A DNA stretch of 32,681 nucleotides from Oscillospiraceae bacterium (GCA_017518225.1 JAFWVV010000005.1:1-32681); one strand, 5' to 3'; positions 16,801 to 22,450 are shown, counted from the stretch's first letter. Translations and numbers: made by a program. Notes: generated from the sequence alone by a model not told the origin.

Positions 16801-18988
16801 GCCAGGCGCCCTCGGGCACACCGGCAGACGCGCGGTAATATACTTCAATTTCAAAGTCCTCGCCCTCGAAGAGCAGGCTCTGCTCCACATCGGGCGCCTC
16901 CGTCTCGGCGGGCGCCTCGGTCTCGACGGGCGCCTCCGTCTCGACGGGCGCCTCGGTCTCGACGGGCTCTTCCGTCTCGACGGGCTCTTCCGTCTCGACG
17001 GGCTCTTCCGTCTCGGCGGGCGCCTCCGTCTCGACGGGCTCTTCCGTCTCGGCGGGCGCCTCCGTCTCGGCGGGCGCCTCGGTCTCGGCGGGCTCTTCCG
17101 TCTCGACGGGCTCTTCCGTCTCGGCGGGCTCTTCGGTCTCGACGGGCTCCTCGGTCTCGACGGGCGCCTCGGTCTCAACGGGCTCTTTCAGCTCAGGATA
17201 AGGCGGAACGATCTGACCCTCTTCCAGGCCGCAGATCAGCTCGGCGTGATCCAGATAGCAGGCATCGCCATGGGTATGTCCCTCGTCGGCCTCGACCGGC
17301 TCGCGCTCGAGCTCGGTGCAAATCAGCACGGGGCGCGTCTCATAACAATCGTCTGTGTGCTCGTGCTCTTCGTCCTCGATCTCACAGATCAGCTCGCTGC
17401 GCTCTTCGTAGCAGGCCTCGCCGTGGGTGTGACCCTCGTCGGCCTCGACCGGCTCGCGCTCAAGCTCAGCACAGACGAGCTCATGGTTGTGCTCGTAGCA
17501 TTCATCCGTGTGCTCGTGCCCTGGGTTTTCGGGAAGCAGACCATAACCGCGAATCACTCGCGCATCCAGATCATAGATAAAGTAATCGACCGTTTTGCCG
17601 TTGTTACCCTCAATGACGATCAGTTTTGCGCTCTCGCCGCCCTCGGCTCCACGAACCTCTCTCACAATACCAACATGGCAGTCGGCATCTCGCTGATCCG
17701 GATCCAGGAACACCAAGTCGCCCGGCATGGGAATATATGCCGGCGCGGGCTCTTCCCATACTCTGCCCGCAGCCTCGGCCGCCGCGCGCTCTTCGGCGAG
17801 CTCCGCTTCGGTCTTGTAATCCACCTCGCGGTACAAGCCAAGCTCTCTCAGCGTCTCCACCCAAGCACCCGTCTGCGCGTGGCGCGGCATCGCCGTCTCC
17901 GGGATTTCCGCGTAATTCAAGCAGAAGGACACATACATCGCACACCAGTCGCCATAAGGATAGCCATACCAGTCGCCAAAGCGGGTGTAACCCTTGCGTT
18001 CACCCTTTTCTATTATAAAGTTGCTGTCGCTCTCGCCGACACCCAGCTGGCTCTCCGCCACAAGAAGCAAGTCGTTCGCCCAGACGCCCGTCAGTTCCTT
18101 GCGAGGAATGCTCTCTTCCCAAATCTCCGCCGTCTCTCTCTGGCTCGGATCGGAGAAGCAGCCCGGCTCGTGCGTATGTTCTTCTTTCTCGCAGATCAGC
18201 ACCTGCTCGTAACAGCTATCGCCGTGCGTATGACCCGCGTCGGCCTCCACCGCCTCGACCGGCTCGCGTTCGGTCTCGGCGCAGACAAACTCCAGCTTCG
18301 GTATGTAGCAGCTATCGCCGTGGACATGGCCCGCGTCAGCCTCGCGCTCGGCCTCGGCGCAAACCAGCGTCTCACGCTCCTCGTAGCAGCTGTCGCCGTG
18401 CGTATGACCCGCGTCAGCCTCGCGCTCGGTCTCGGCGCAAAGCAAGGTCTCACGCTCCTCGTAGCAGCTGTCGCCGTGCGCATGACCCGCATCAGCCTCG
18501 CGCTCGGCCTCGGCGCAAACCAGTTCTCCGTCCTCGTAGCAGCTATCGCCGTGCGTATGACCCGCGTCGGCCTCACGCTCGGTCTCGGTGCACACCAGCT
18601 CCTTCGCCGGCGCGTAGCAGCTCTCGTCGTGCTTGTGCCCCGGATCGTTTTCGCTCGGCTCGCGCTCGGCCTCGGTGCAGACCAGCTCCATCACCGGCGC
18701 ATAGCAGCCCTCGCCGTGGGCGTGACCCTCGTCGGCCTCGACCGCCTCCACCGGATCGCGCTCGGTCTCGGTGCATACCAGACGGAACTCGTAGCAGCTC
18801 TCGCCGTGGCTGTGCTCCTCATGGCCACAGTAGGTCTGTGTCGTCGCGGTGATTGCCGGCAGGATCAAGGCATAGGTCGTCACAGCAACAACGGTGCCCG
18901 AAAGCACACTGAGCACACGCTTCCAGTGTTTCTTTCGGGTGTTGTTCTTACTGATCACTTTTTCGTTATACACGAGCTTATGATGCAT
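10856..18988 (-). CDS. Giant LPHTG-anchored tip adhesin with CHAP and VWA domains
   Basis: A 2710-aa surface protein. In order: signal/membrane segment (about 20-48, VVAVTTYALILPAITA); nine Cys/His modules (54-277); a CHAP-type domain (about 280-488) with GDWCAMYVSFC (Cys349) and CHVGIV (His438); four more Cys/His modules (490-590); sixteen P(V/A)ETE(A/E) hexapeptides (603-698); two related domains with ARFFD(I/V) cores (about 705-1090); a VWA domain with complete MIDAS (DTSSS 1320-1324, Thr1416, Asp1446); a long region of Ig/Cna-like repeats; a SpaA-like domain with the E-box FLVETKAPAGY; LPHTG (2671-2675), hydrophobic segment and basic tail. VWA domains at pilus tips usually bind host matrix; CHAP domains usually cleave peptidoglycan. 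The ATG at 18988 has GGAGG 5 bases upstream; an in-frame GTG at 19000 overlaps it. Neighbours are signal peptidase I upstream and backbone pilin downstream. Confidence 0.92.
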   Translation of the reverse strand: MHHKLVYNEKVISKNNTRKKHWKRVLSVLSGTVVAVTTYALILPAITATTQTYCGHEEHSHGESCYEFRLVCTETERDPVEAVEADEGHAHGEGCYAPVMELVCTEAEREPSENDPGHKHDESCYAPAKELVCTETEREADAGHTHGDSCYEDGELVCAEAEREADAGHAHGDSCYEERETLLCAETEREADAGHTHGDSCYEERETLVCAEAEREADAGHVHGDSCYIPKLEFVCAETEREPVEAVEADAGHTHGDSCYEQVLICEKEEHTHEPGCFSDPSQRETAEIWEESIPRKELTGVWANDLLLVAESQLGVGESDSNFIIEKGERKGYTRFGDWYGYPYGDWCAMYVSFCLNYAEIPETAMPRHAQTGAWVETLRELGLYREVDYKTEAELAEERAAAEAAGRVWEEPAPAYIPMPGDLVFLDPDQRDADCHVGIVREVRGAEGGESAKLIVIEGNNGKTVDYFIYDLDARVIRGYGLLPENPGHEHTDECYEHNHELVCAELEREPVEADEGHTHGEACYEERSELICEIEDEEHEHTDDCYETRPVLICTELEREPVEADEGHTHGDACYLDHAELICGLEEGQIVPPYPELKEPVETEAPVETEEPVETEEPAETEEPVETEEPAETEAPAETEAPAETEEPVETEAPAETEEPVETEEPVETEEPVETEAPVETEAPVETEAPAETEAPDVEQSLLFEGEDFEIEVYYRASAGVPEGAWLAAEEIKPESEVYAEHEAAASEQLAEDQRLTYARFFDIKIMSAEGEEVTITDESSVRVDIRLLEKPSVKEAEDVSVVHFAEKGAELIEPDETSINEDSELESVSFTAEGFSVWGVVQTKTLTAQVLTASGERFTITVSAPAEAEIPDGATLEAVELLPGSEEYREHLDAAIRVMFGGAAEDATRSAPYAELPADDDDVEEQPYYGWPLPTPDPLPSETPAPIPQPGEMLQLAQEADPSLVFARFFDVSILDAQGNKLQPAAPVEIRISYDDPVEMTDEHQMIQAVHFPEDGEVEILTVDVERDENDAITDIIYTQESFSVSGTVVSGGAASGSEGAWPEIGDYVLIVKARNSNQYYAVKAATNGVGTLTEVDFDPATGKVTFPNPISLDDVNRDYFWYHNADSNYQSKVPDGWINGCHLLRTADRRYLYPYNVGLENINGTTSSNRYLAMTSDGMIRGSQIYSNGRYYGPNSTSGDEYTYQCNYYLAVDGENLTGKYFDSDIDARDDMSNAAQFWFAKDFIVDMNVTPTPSPNPADDEYKLSAPENSKELFPNNADENGEGDGSFTLALTVTGEAHHKQSKTKADILIIVDTSSSMTDDDTSDGQTRMEHEREALLDLSEKISELNNKSLDSVHVAIFNFDTKSPVNADFTWNFYGTKYYESLDWTSDRDEMDAFINDLAPNQPGATNWESALETAKRRFLPSARDDAEKYVIFISDGNPTVRRTQGEENDPLQSGGKIYDQDGVQLWGTGAEGESNVNRCYSAALPLAKEIVDSGAKIYSLGVFGDLTRMKMLTAYAYTGNENAQPPANTYHSAESKETIIQAFDSILKDINRDFSYADVKIEDPLTYFTHTSSEFTVDTDMAYRYFRYKTDENGNVFDPQQDPNSNVYDSSRDETAPRFTKVGDHYLDTWNQNRVVRNLYDHTLGLTEWDREVRVPDYTGYPAPIVDRTVARARASYSIINTETNETVTREDLEALEEKDPDAAEALWAEIEDENSPWYFGSNSIKWDLDLETPVTGPTGEPSTRYMLDGGYTYAVTLMVFPYQEIYDLMASLNNGAKSYEEVMKLLAEKFPEDESKNLIRTQTGTYFDQDGVEQPLYSYSYRTNPVDENGKSKATVTYTQYEITEKDGRYTEHAEDPETQYFVYPDPMPVRNTYITIRKDWEYELDDTKLAQLIEDAVDQKLSEMHNAGEQDSHGNPVPGSLDELTLVKFHALTEQQKNVLYRSFAAEIVPLVTSHGIEFGDENQYHPDAYDEMDIRFLHRVGSNDTNTPGFMANDPNFPEYLGSVPYVMYLYPQWHFYGDKPGEDDGGYHGGHIVVDNNGSAEEFITLGVGVMVSDVDFDTSNLLTMDLTFPDGTTKTYYVLEKGWHYTLREQNRDPAFTLITSTYHPFLVDNVLYDIECHEDDQNGNWVGTVRLHDGTAGNPSSWPLSKLVAVNRLRPHITMEKFILDEDYRSVYQRNPDGTVKTVTTTETVGGRSATITYPLRPEDTFTVHVEIATPQKIHDFRRINFVRYPEWVDLMVKQGLITQDEADSYINHYLGTAHGTYDIGSTEYGSTQYDSTDPNGVSKPTDGGKIAFRPHALDPNYGVPIDENHDGFTRLEMDIQVTANQKVRIYNVPVGSIVRFTEKTDAMPEGYELSFYEVDWNTADGSQTNNLVFSVDPDTTITELNAAKVKAIQDGYTHDYPESWTPGTDHPDTVGNYVTVDGRVYHVEGMISEFDINYDVDVFNKIVPIDLEIKKIDAATTARDTIDLVAPNASPDLQAIIGEGKIYDDSKVIGLTGAEFKLYRRYEADPMPTTLTTELKNQGVLWLKTDGTTSDAAAKPNGAVLAFPARDAKGKLVTMSSANGAVDANGRLRFKNLLAGTYFLVETKAPAGYHSNLNYTTIVLEPGKDATVYTQPGYNGNGQVTAVWRREIVDGESTVVQELIIQNTSGVELPHTGGNGTAWFTAVGPALILGAMTLLIKQKRRKEVVQTQ
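16895..17182 (-). repeat. Sixteen tandem 18-bp repeats encoding Pro-Val/Ala-Glu-Thr-Glu
   Basis: The sixteen units are uninterrupted and encode P(V/A)ETE(A/E), residues 603-698 of the tip adhesin. The DNA units are close to identical, apart from GCCTCC/TCTTCC-type variants, so copy number can change in frame by slippage. The acidic, proline-rich product is probably an extended spacer between the CHAP/Cys-His head and the rest of the adhesin. Confidence 0.9.
17220..17523 (-). repeat. Second Cys/His module array (4 modules)
   Basis: Encodes about residues 490-590 of the tip adhesin, with the same C..HxHxxxCY pattern (GHEHTDECY, GHTHGEACY, HEHTDDCY, GHTHGDACY). Together with the N-terminal array it brackets the CHAP domain. 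Confidence 0.8.
18158..18829 (-). repeat. N-terminal Cys/His module array (9 modules)
   Basis: Encodes residues 54-277 of the tip adhesin. Each unit reads C-x(n)-H-x-H-x3-C-Y/F, most often GHTHGDSCY followed by ELVCAExERE. Several units are nearly identical in DNA, which gives a 78-bp period in the middle. The Cys and His spacing would suit metal binding, but no such role is demonstrated. Confidence 0.8.
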
Positions 18989-19030
18989 GTCTTCCTCCAC
19001 AGATGCCTTCGATCCCGTTTGTTGTTTTTC

Positions 19031-19642
19031 TCATCCGATCGGTCCGATCGCGTTCAGCGGCCATACGCGGAACACAATCTTTCCTACCACCTGTTCCTCC
19101 GCCACACAGCCGATCACCGAGTTTCGGGAGTCCGCCGAGGTCGCCCGGTGGTCGCCCATCACGAAATATCGTCCGTCCGGCACCTGGTACGGCAGGATAA
19201 TGTTGCAATCGCCCAGCGCTTTTTCGGAGATATACGGCTCGTCCAGAACCTCCCCGTTTACCAGTACCGTCCCGTCCGCCCGGATATCCACCCAGTCCAT
19301 CGGCCCGGCAATGCAGCGCTTGACCAGCAGCTTGTTCTCATAGTAGAAGGCGATTACGTCGCCCGTGGCAAACTCGGTGCTTTTGACGGAAAAGACGATG
19401 TTCGATTCGTCCAGCGTCGGCGTCATCGAGTTGCCGTAGATTTTCAGCACCGGCAGCCACAGCGTCGCCACCAGGATCGTGACCGCCGCCACGACAATCA
19501 GCGCATAGATCGCCGCCCGGAAACTGCTGCGATATTGCCCCTGCCGCCGGATACGCTTCAACTCCGTCTCCAAAAGCTCCACGTACAGCCGCGACTGCTC
19601 CAGTACCGGATCTGTTTTTGTTTTCTCTGCGCTGTTTTCCAT
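19031..19642 (-). CDS. Signal peptidase I of the pilus operon
   Basis: The 203-aa protein has an N-terminal cytoplasmic part of about 40 residues, one membrane span (about 43-63), and the SPase I signatures YGNSMTPTL (nucleophile Ser72), LVKRCIAG (general base Lys108) and GDHRATSADSRN. It cleaves signal peptides on the outer face of the membrane. Pilus operons of Gram-positive bacteria often carry a dedicated SPase I (SipA-like), sometimes needed for pilus assembly, so its targets are probably the long-signal pilins encoded next. The Ser-Lys dyad is intact, so it should be active. It begins 4 bases after the upstream stop and its own AGGAG is 16 bases away, so it probably depends on translational coupling. 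Downstream, 42 bases separate it from the tip adhesin. Confidence 0.93.
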   Translation of the reverse strand: MENSAEKTKTDPVLEQSRLYVELLETELKRIRRQGQYRSSFRAAIYALIVVAAVTILVATLWLPVLKIYGNSMTPTLDESNIVFSVKSTEFATGDVIAFYYENKLLVKRCIAGPMDWVDIRADGTVLVNGEVLDEPYISEKALGDCNIILPYQVPDGRYFVMGDHRATSADSRNSVIGCVAEEQVVGKIVFRVWPLNAIGPIG

Positions 19643-19646
19643 CGTT

Positions 19647-20078
19647 TTATTGTTTCGTCTCCTTCTGTGCCACGCGGATCAGCGCCTGCTCCAGCGCCGG
19701 GTCTTGCTCCGCCAGCTTTTTCAGCTTGTTCATCACGAGACCTATATAGCCCTGGGCGTCTTTCTTTGCCCTATCCACCATTTCCCGGCAGTGCGCCTCC
19801 GTGTCCTTTAGCATCCTTGCTTGACGATCCCCGCCGTCCGAAAACTGGAGGTTTTCCAAATACAGCCTGGCCGCCTTGTCCGCCGCCTCCAGCACACCGC
19901 TGACATTCAGCGCCGCCTCGGCCAGCGTGCCGCTTTTTTCAATTTGAATGCGGCGGTCAGCCAGCGCCGCTTCTGTTTTCTGCAACTGCTGCGCGAGCGC
20001 CTCGCTGCGCCGGGTCTCCTCCAGCAGCAATTCCACCAGCTCTCCGCGGCTCAAACGCTTTAGTTCTCTCTCCGTCAT
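19647..20078 (-). CDS. Small helical protein leading the pilus operon, unknown function
   Basis: The 143-aa product starts MTERELKRLSRGELVELLLEE and is predicted to be almost wholly helical, with a probable coiled coil (LAQQLQKTEAALADRRIQIEKSG) and a C-terminal helix KKLAEQDPALEQALIRVAQ. It has no signal peptide, so it is cytoplasmic. I recall similar proteins beginning MTE(R/K)ELRKLSR next to signal peptidase and VWA-adhesin genes in gut Clostridia, always as hypothetical proteins. The frame extends upstream to a TTG at 20123; I prefer the ATG at 20078 because the family-like sequence begins there, though its ribosome site is weak. It is the first gene of the operon, so a role in membrane organisation or control of pilus assembly is a guess only. 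Confidence 0.75.
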   Translation of the reverse strand: MTERELKRLSRGELVELLLEETRRSEALAQQLQKTEAALADRRIQIEKSGTLAEAALNVSGVLEAADKAARLYLENLQFSDGGDRQARMLKDTEAHCREMVDRAKKDAQGYIGLVMNKLKKLAEQDPALEQALIRVAQKETKQ

Positions 20079-20243
20079 GTTTCGTTCTGCTTCAGAAGAT
20101 TTTCCAAGGTCATAACGTCCCAACTCTGATGCAGATCCTCCCCTTTTTATAGTAGCTTCTCCTCCGAGCCACGCTCTTTTGCGTTTCCGCTACATTCCAC
20201 CGCCGTCATTTTGCTTTCCAAAAACAGCAAGGTAAACGCTTCT

Positions 20244-20249
20244 ATTATA
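20244..20249 (-). promoter_or_regulatory. Candidate -10 box of the pilus operon
   Basis: A perfect TATAAT on the minus strand, about 165 bases before the first gene. No good -35 lies 17 bases upstream, so an activator may be required, or another promoter near 20395-20441 may be used. Confidence 0.35.
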
Positions 20250-20462
20250 TAAAAAAAGCACTATCATCTGTTTGAAACCACAAAACCCGTTCCTTTTTAT
20301 CCGGAACCAATCGTCACGCTATTTTTTCATCACTCACGCACATAATCGACAAAAAAATAAATTATTATAAAAATGGAGTACTTCTGTTTTTTATTTTTTA
20401 TCATATTTTTTCTCTTGTGTCAAGTGCGCCAAGTGTGTCAAGAAAAAAAAAAAAAAAACTCA

Positions 20463-20498
20463 GACTGTAAACAAAGCTTCTCGGACTGTAAACAAAGC
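20463..20498. repeat. Two 15-bp direct repeats (possible regulator sites)
   Basis: GACTGTAAACAAAGC occurs at 20463-20477 and 20484-20498, spaced 21 bp, which is two helical turns. This spacing is typical of tandem sites for a DNA-binding dimer upstream of a promoter. Confidence 0.5.
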
Positions 20499-20611
20499 GA
20501 TGCGGAAAGGGAAAGGCAAGCAGGGGGAGAGCGCCGAGAGGGGGCGGGAGTTCGTCTTTTGGCGTACAATCCATGCAAAAATGGGAACTTTTTTGAAAGT
20601 TTCCGTTTTTG

Positions 20612-20690
20612 CTTTTCAGGCTGTCGACACTTTGTCGACAGCCTGAAAAGCCCGGCGTCTGCAAAATACAGACGCCGGACTGTTTATTAT
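20612..20690. terminator. Tandem hairpins between Rrf2 gene and pilus control region
   Basis: The first is a perfect 18-bp inverted repeat, CTTTTCAGGCTGTCGACA (20612-20629) with its complement at 20633-20650. The second is CCGGCGTCTG (20652-20661) with its complement at 20669-20678. On the plus strand the second is followed by a T-rich tract. They probably end transcription coming from the Rrf2 gene and insulate the pilus promoter. The 18-bp unit may be a repetitive element. Confidence 0.6.
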
Positions 20691-20767
20691 TTTTTAGTAC
20701 ACGCCGATCCTATCGCCTTCGGCAGCTTTCGAAAAATCCGCTCTTGCCGATTGAAGCTTCGTTTGTA

Positions 20768-21181
20768 TTATTTTTCCTCATCCGGGTGCAGAAGCTTTTC
20801 CAGGGTCATGCCGCCAAGGCTCTGATACAAGCTCTCCTGCAGCTTCACATAAAAGCTTCTCACAGGGCACGTGCCCTCCGCATGCCGGCTGCAGCCCTTC
20901 TCCGGATCCAGGCAATAACTGATGCACATCGTCTCTTCCATGACGCTTAAAACATCCAGCAACGAAATCTCGCTGGGCTTCTTGGCCAGCGTATAACCGC
21001 CGCCGACGCCGCGCCCGGACTTGACAAAGCCGGCTACGCGGAGCTTACGCAGAATGTTTGACACCAGCGCGCGTGTGACGGAAATCTTCTCGGCGATTTC
21101 CGCGGAATTCATCTCGCGTCCCGTATCGGCCAGGATCAGGAGGCAGCGGATGGCATAGTCACTTGTCAAATTGATGTGCAT
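20768..21181 (-). CDS. Rrf2 family transcriptional regulator
   Basis: The 137-aa protein has the Rrf2 winged helix (LTSDYAIRCLLILAD at the start, then EIAEKISVTRALVSNILRKLRVAGFVKSGRGVGGGYTLAK) and a C-terminal Cys cluster, MCISYCLDPEKGC..GTCPV, spaced C-x3-C-x6-C-x7-C. IscR, NsrR and RsrR of this family bind Fe-S clusters through three cysteines in this region, so redox, NO or iron sensing is plausible but the spacing differs from those proteins. The ATG at 21181 begins the conserved HINLTSDYAIR start; the frame's upstream extension has no family sequence. Its promoter carries a palindrome, suggesting autoregulation. Its position upstream of the pilus operon on the same strand makes it a candidate pilus regulator, but no matching palindrome is apparent there. 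Confidence 0.9.
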   Translation of the reverse strand: MHINLTSDYAIRCLLILADTGREMNSAEIAEKISVTRALVSNILRKLRVAGFVKSGRGVGGGYTLAKKPSEISLLDVLSVMEETMCISYCLDPEKGCSRHAEGTCPVRSFYVKLQESLYQSLGGMTLEKLLHPDEEK

Positions 21182-21321
21182 AAAAACAACAGCCTTTCTT
21201 TTTTTCTGTTCGGAAGCTTTAAGCCGCCTGCATTTATCCGTCTCCGGCCGCGCCGGGCAAGCGCATGTTCTCAGTCGTTTTGCAGCATCCCTTGTCTCTC
21301 GCAAAAGCAAATATTGCCAAT

Positions 21322-21359
21322 CTATTATACATAATAGCTCACTCAACCTTTTCTGTCAA
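21322..21359 (-). promoter_or_regulatory. Rrf2 gene promoter with operator-like palindrome
   Basis: On the minus strand, TTGACA (21354-21359), a 17-base spacer and TATTAT (21331-21336). The 16-bp palindrome CTATTATACATAATAG (21322-21337) covers the -10 box and the expected start site. It is a strong candidate for the site where the Rrf2 protein represses its own gene. The leader to the ATG is about 140 bases. Confidence 0.6.
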
Positions 21360-21652
21360 TGCTTTTCCGCCGGAACCGCTCTTCGGAGCTCTCCCCGCCA
21401 TCCCGGACGGCGGACACGGTCTGCCGCCGGTCATTTTTCGTTGCCGCTCTGGATTTTCGGCTTGTTTTTCCGGGCTTTTTATGATAATATGCAACTGTTC
21501 CTCACGCATTTGCATCGTTACGGGAAAATCTTCGACGGAGATTCAACGGCTTGGCCACGCCGCGCACCGTGGCCGGCACACTGCATGTGGAGGCCATAAC
21601 GGAGCCTCAGTCGGCCGTCTTGAAACACCTCGGAAAATAGGAGCGCATTCTC
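21360..21652. other. Intergenic region upstream of the XRE gene
   Basis: No gene is supported. A plus-strand GATAAT (21483-21488) with TTGTTT about 15 bases upstream is a weak promoter candidate for the following gene. The remaining sequence shows no repeat or RNA structure that I can defend. Confidence 0.35.
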
Positions 21653-22300
21653 TTGGAACTGAACGAACTGAAGCTGATTACCGCCGCCAATCTTATCCGT
21701 CTGCGCACCGGGCAAAATCTGACGCAGGCCGAGCTTGGCGCCAAACTGAATTATTCGGACAAGACCATCTCCAAGTGGGAGCGGGGCGAGGCCATCCCCG
21801 ACGCCTATGTGCTGGTGCAGCTGTCGGAGATCTTCGGCGTGAGCGTCAACGATCTGCTCTCGGCGCAGGATCAGTGGGAGCCGCCGGTCGATCCCGTCGC
21901 CGCCGACAACGCACGAAGCTACAGCGTCAACGTCATCATCGCCATCGTACTGATCGGCATTTTTACCGCTGCGCTGACGGTCTTTGTCTCGCTGTGGCTG
22001 TTTGACATCATCGAGTGGCGCGTCTTCCTTGTCGCGCTGTCAGTCGGGCTGCTGGTGTTTTTAATCCTCGACTGCGTTTTTAAGCACGCGCGGCATCTGC
22101 TGCCGATTCTGGCCTCCTTCGTGTTGAGCCTGTTTCTGCTGGCTTTCTTCTTCTCGCCGCTGGATAAGCCCTGGCAGCTTTTTCTGCTGATCATTCCGGC
22201 AGAAGTGCTCGTCTTCCTCGGCTGCAAGGTCAAGCGCGTCCCTCGCGTCAGGGATCTCGCGCCAAAGGTGCGGCACATGGTGAAAAACATCAAGAAATAA
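21653..22300 (+). CDS. XRE family regulator with membrane-anchored C-terminus
   Basis: The 215-aa product starts with a helix-turn-helix of the Cro/C1 type at residues 10-68 (AANLIRLRTGQNLTQAELGAKLNYSDKTISKWERGE..PDAYVLVQLSEIFGVSVNDLL). About four hydrophobic segments follow (from residue 92 to 200), and a basic tail ends it. Such HTH-plus-membrane proteins are common in Firmicutes; the membrane part may sense envelope state or small molecules. Initiation is at TTG (21653) with AGGAG 9 bases upstream; no in-frame ATG precedes the HTH. A terminator follows immediately, so it is transcribed alone. Its target is unknown. Confidence 0.88.
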   Translation: MELNELKLITAANLIRLRTGQNLTQAELGAKLNYSDKTISKWERGEAIPDAYVLVQLSEIFGVSVNDLLSAQDQWEPPVDPVAADNARSYSVNVIIAIVLIGIFTAALTVFVSLWLFDIIEWRVFLVALSVGLLVFLILDCVFKHARHLLPILASFVLSLFLLAFFFSPLDKPWQLFLLIIPAEVLVFLGCKVKRVPRVRDLAPKVRHMVKNIKK

Positions 22301-22322
22301 GCGTGTTCTACAATTCGTAGAG

Positions 22323-22353
22323 GCGCGGGTAGAGCGTTCTGCCCGCGCTTTTT
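22323..22353 (+). terminator. Terminator of the XRE gene
   Basis: An 11-bp stem GCGCGGGTAGA / TCTGCCCGCGC (one G-T pair) is followed by TTTTTG, 23 bases after the stop codon. Confidence 0.8.
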
Positions 22354-22385
22354 GTATTCGTAGAGTTTGCTTTTGCTGCAGTAGC

Positions 22386-22414
22386 TTGGCTTATGATCGC
22401 CAATCGTTTAAGAT
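22386..22414 (+). promoter_or_regulatory. Predicted promoter of the degV-type gene
   Basis: TTGGCT (22386-22391), a 17-base spacer and TAAGAT (22409-22414), about 37 bases before the ATG. Confidence 0.45.
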
Positions 22415-22450
22415 AAAAGCGAACAAACCGCCCCGAGAGGAGACAAGCTT

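Larger units (their letters stand above)
20079..20767. promoter_or_regulatory. Control region upstream of the pilus operon
   Basis: No convincing gene. It is AT-rich and repetitive. A minus-strand -10 hexamer TATAAT lies at 20244-20249 with only a weak -35, giving a leader of about 160 bases. Two TTGACA hexamers lie at 20418-20423 and 20436-20441 on the same strand, 18 bases apart. A run of 16 A is at 20443-20458, two direct repeats of GACTGTAAACAAAGC at 20463-20477 and 20484-20498, and two strong hairpins at 20612-20678 separate it from the Rrf2 gene. This arrangement suggests a regulated promoter. Confidence 0.5.

Noticed and set aside
16895-17182. CRISPR-like array
   Set aside because: The units are contiguous 18-bp repeats without spacers and are read in frame as protein repeats.
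18158-18829. CRISPR-like array in the Cys/His region
   Set aside because: The 78-bp period is protein-coding and varies as amino-acid substitutions. There are no unique spacers of constant length.
15548-19903. A plus-strand open frame of 1451 codons opposite the tip adhesin
   Set aside because: Its apparent repeats (LGLDGLFRLDG) mirror the 18-bp repeats of the adhesin. It is a shadow frame spanning several minus-strand genes.
20079-20372. Riboswitch in the pilus operon leader
   Set aside because: The leader of about 160 bases is long enough, but no known riboswitch core or clear terminator/antiterminator pair could be seen.
20373-20825. A plus-strand frame of 150 codons in the control region
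   Set aside because: It runs through a poly-A tract, direct repeats and two hairpins, and has no ribosome site.
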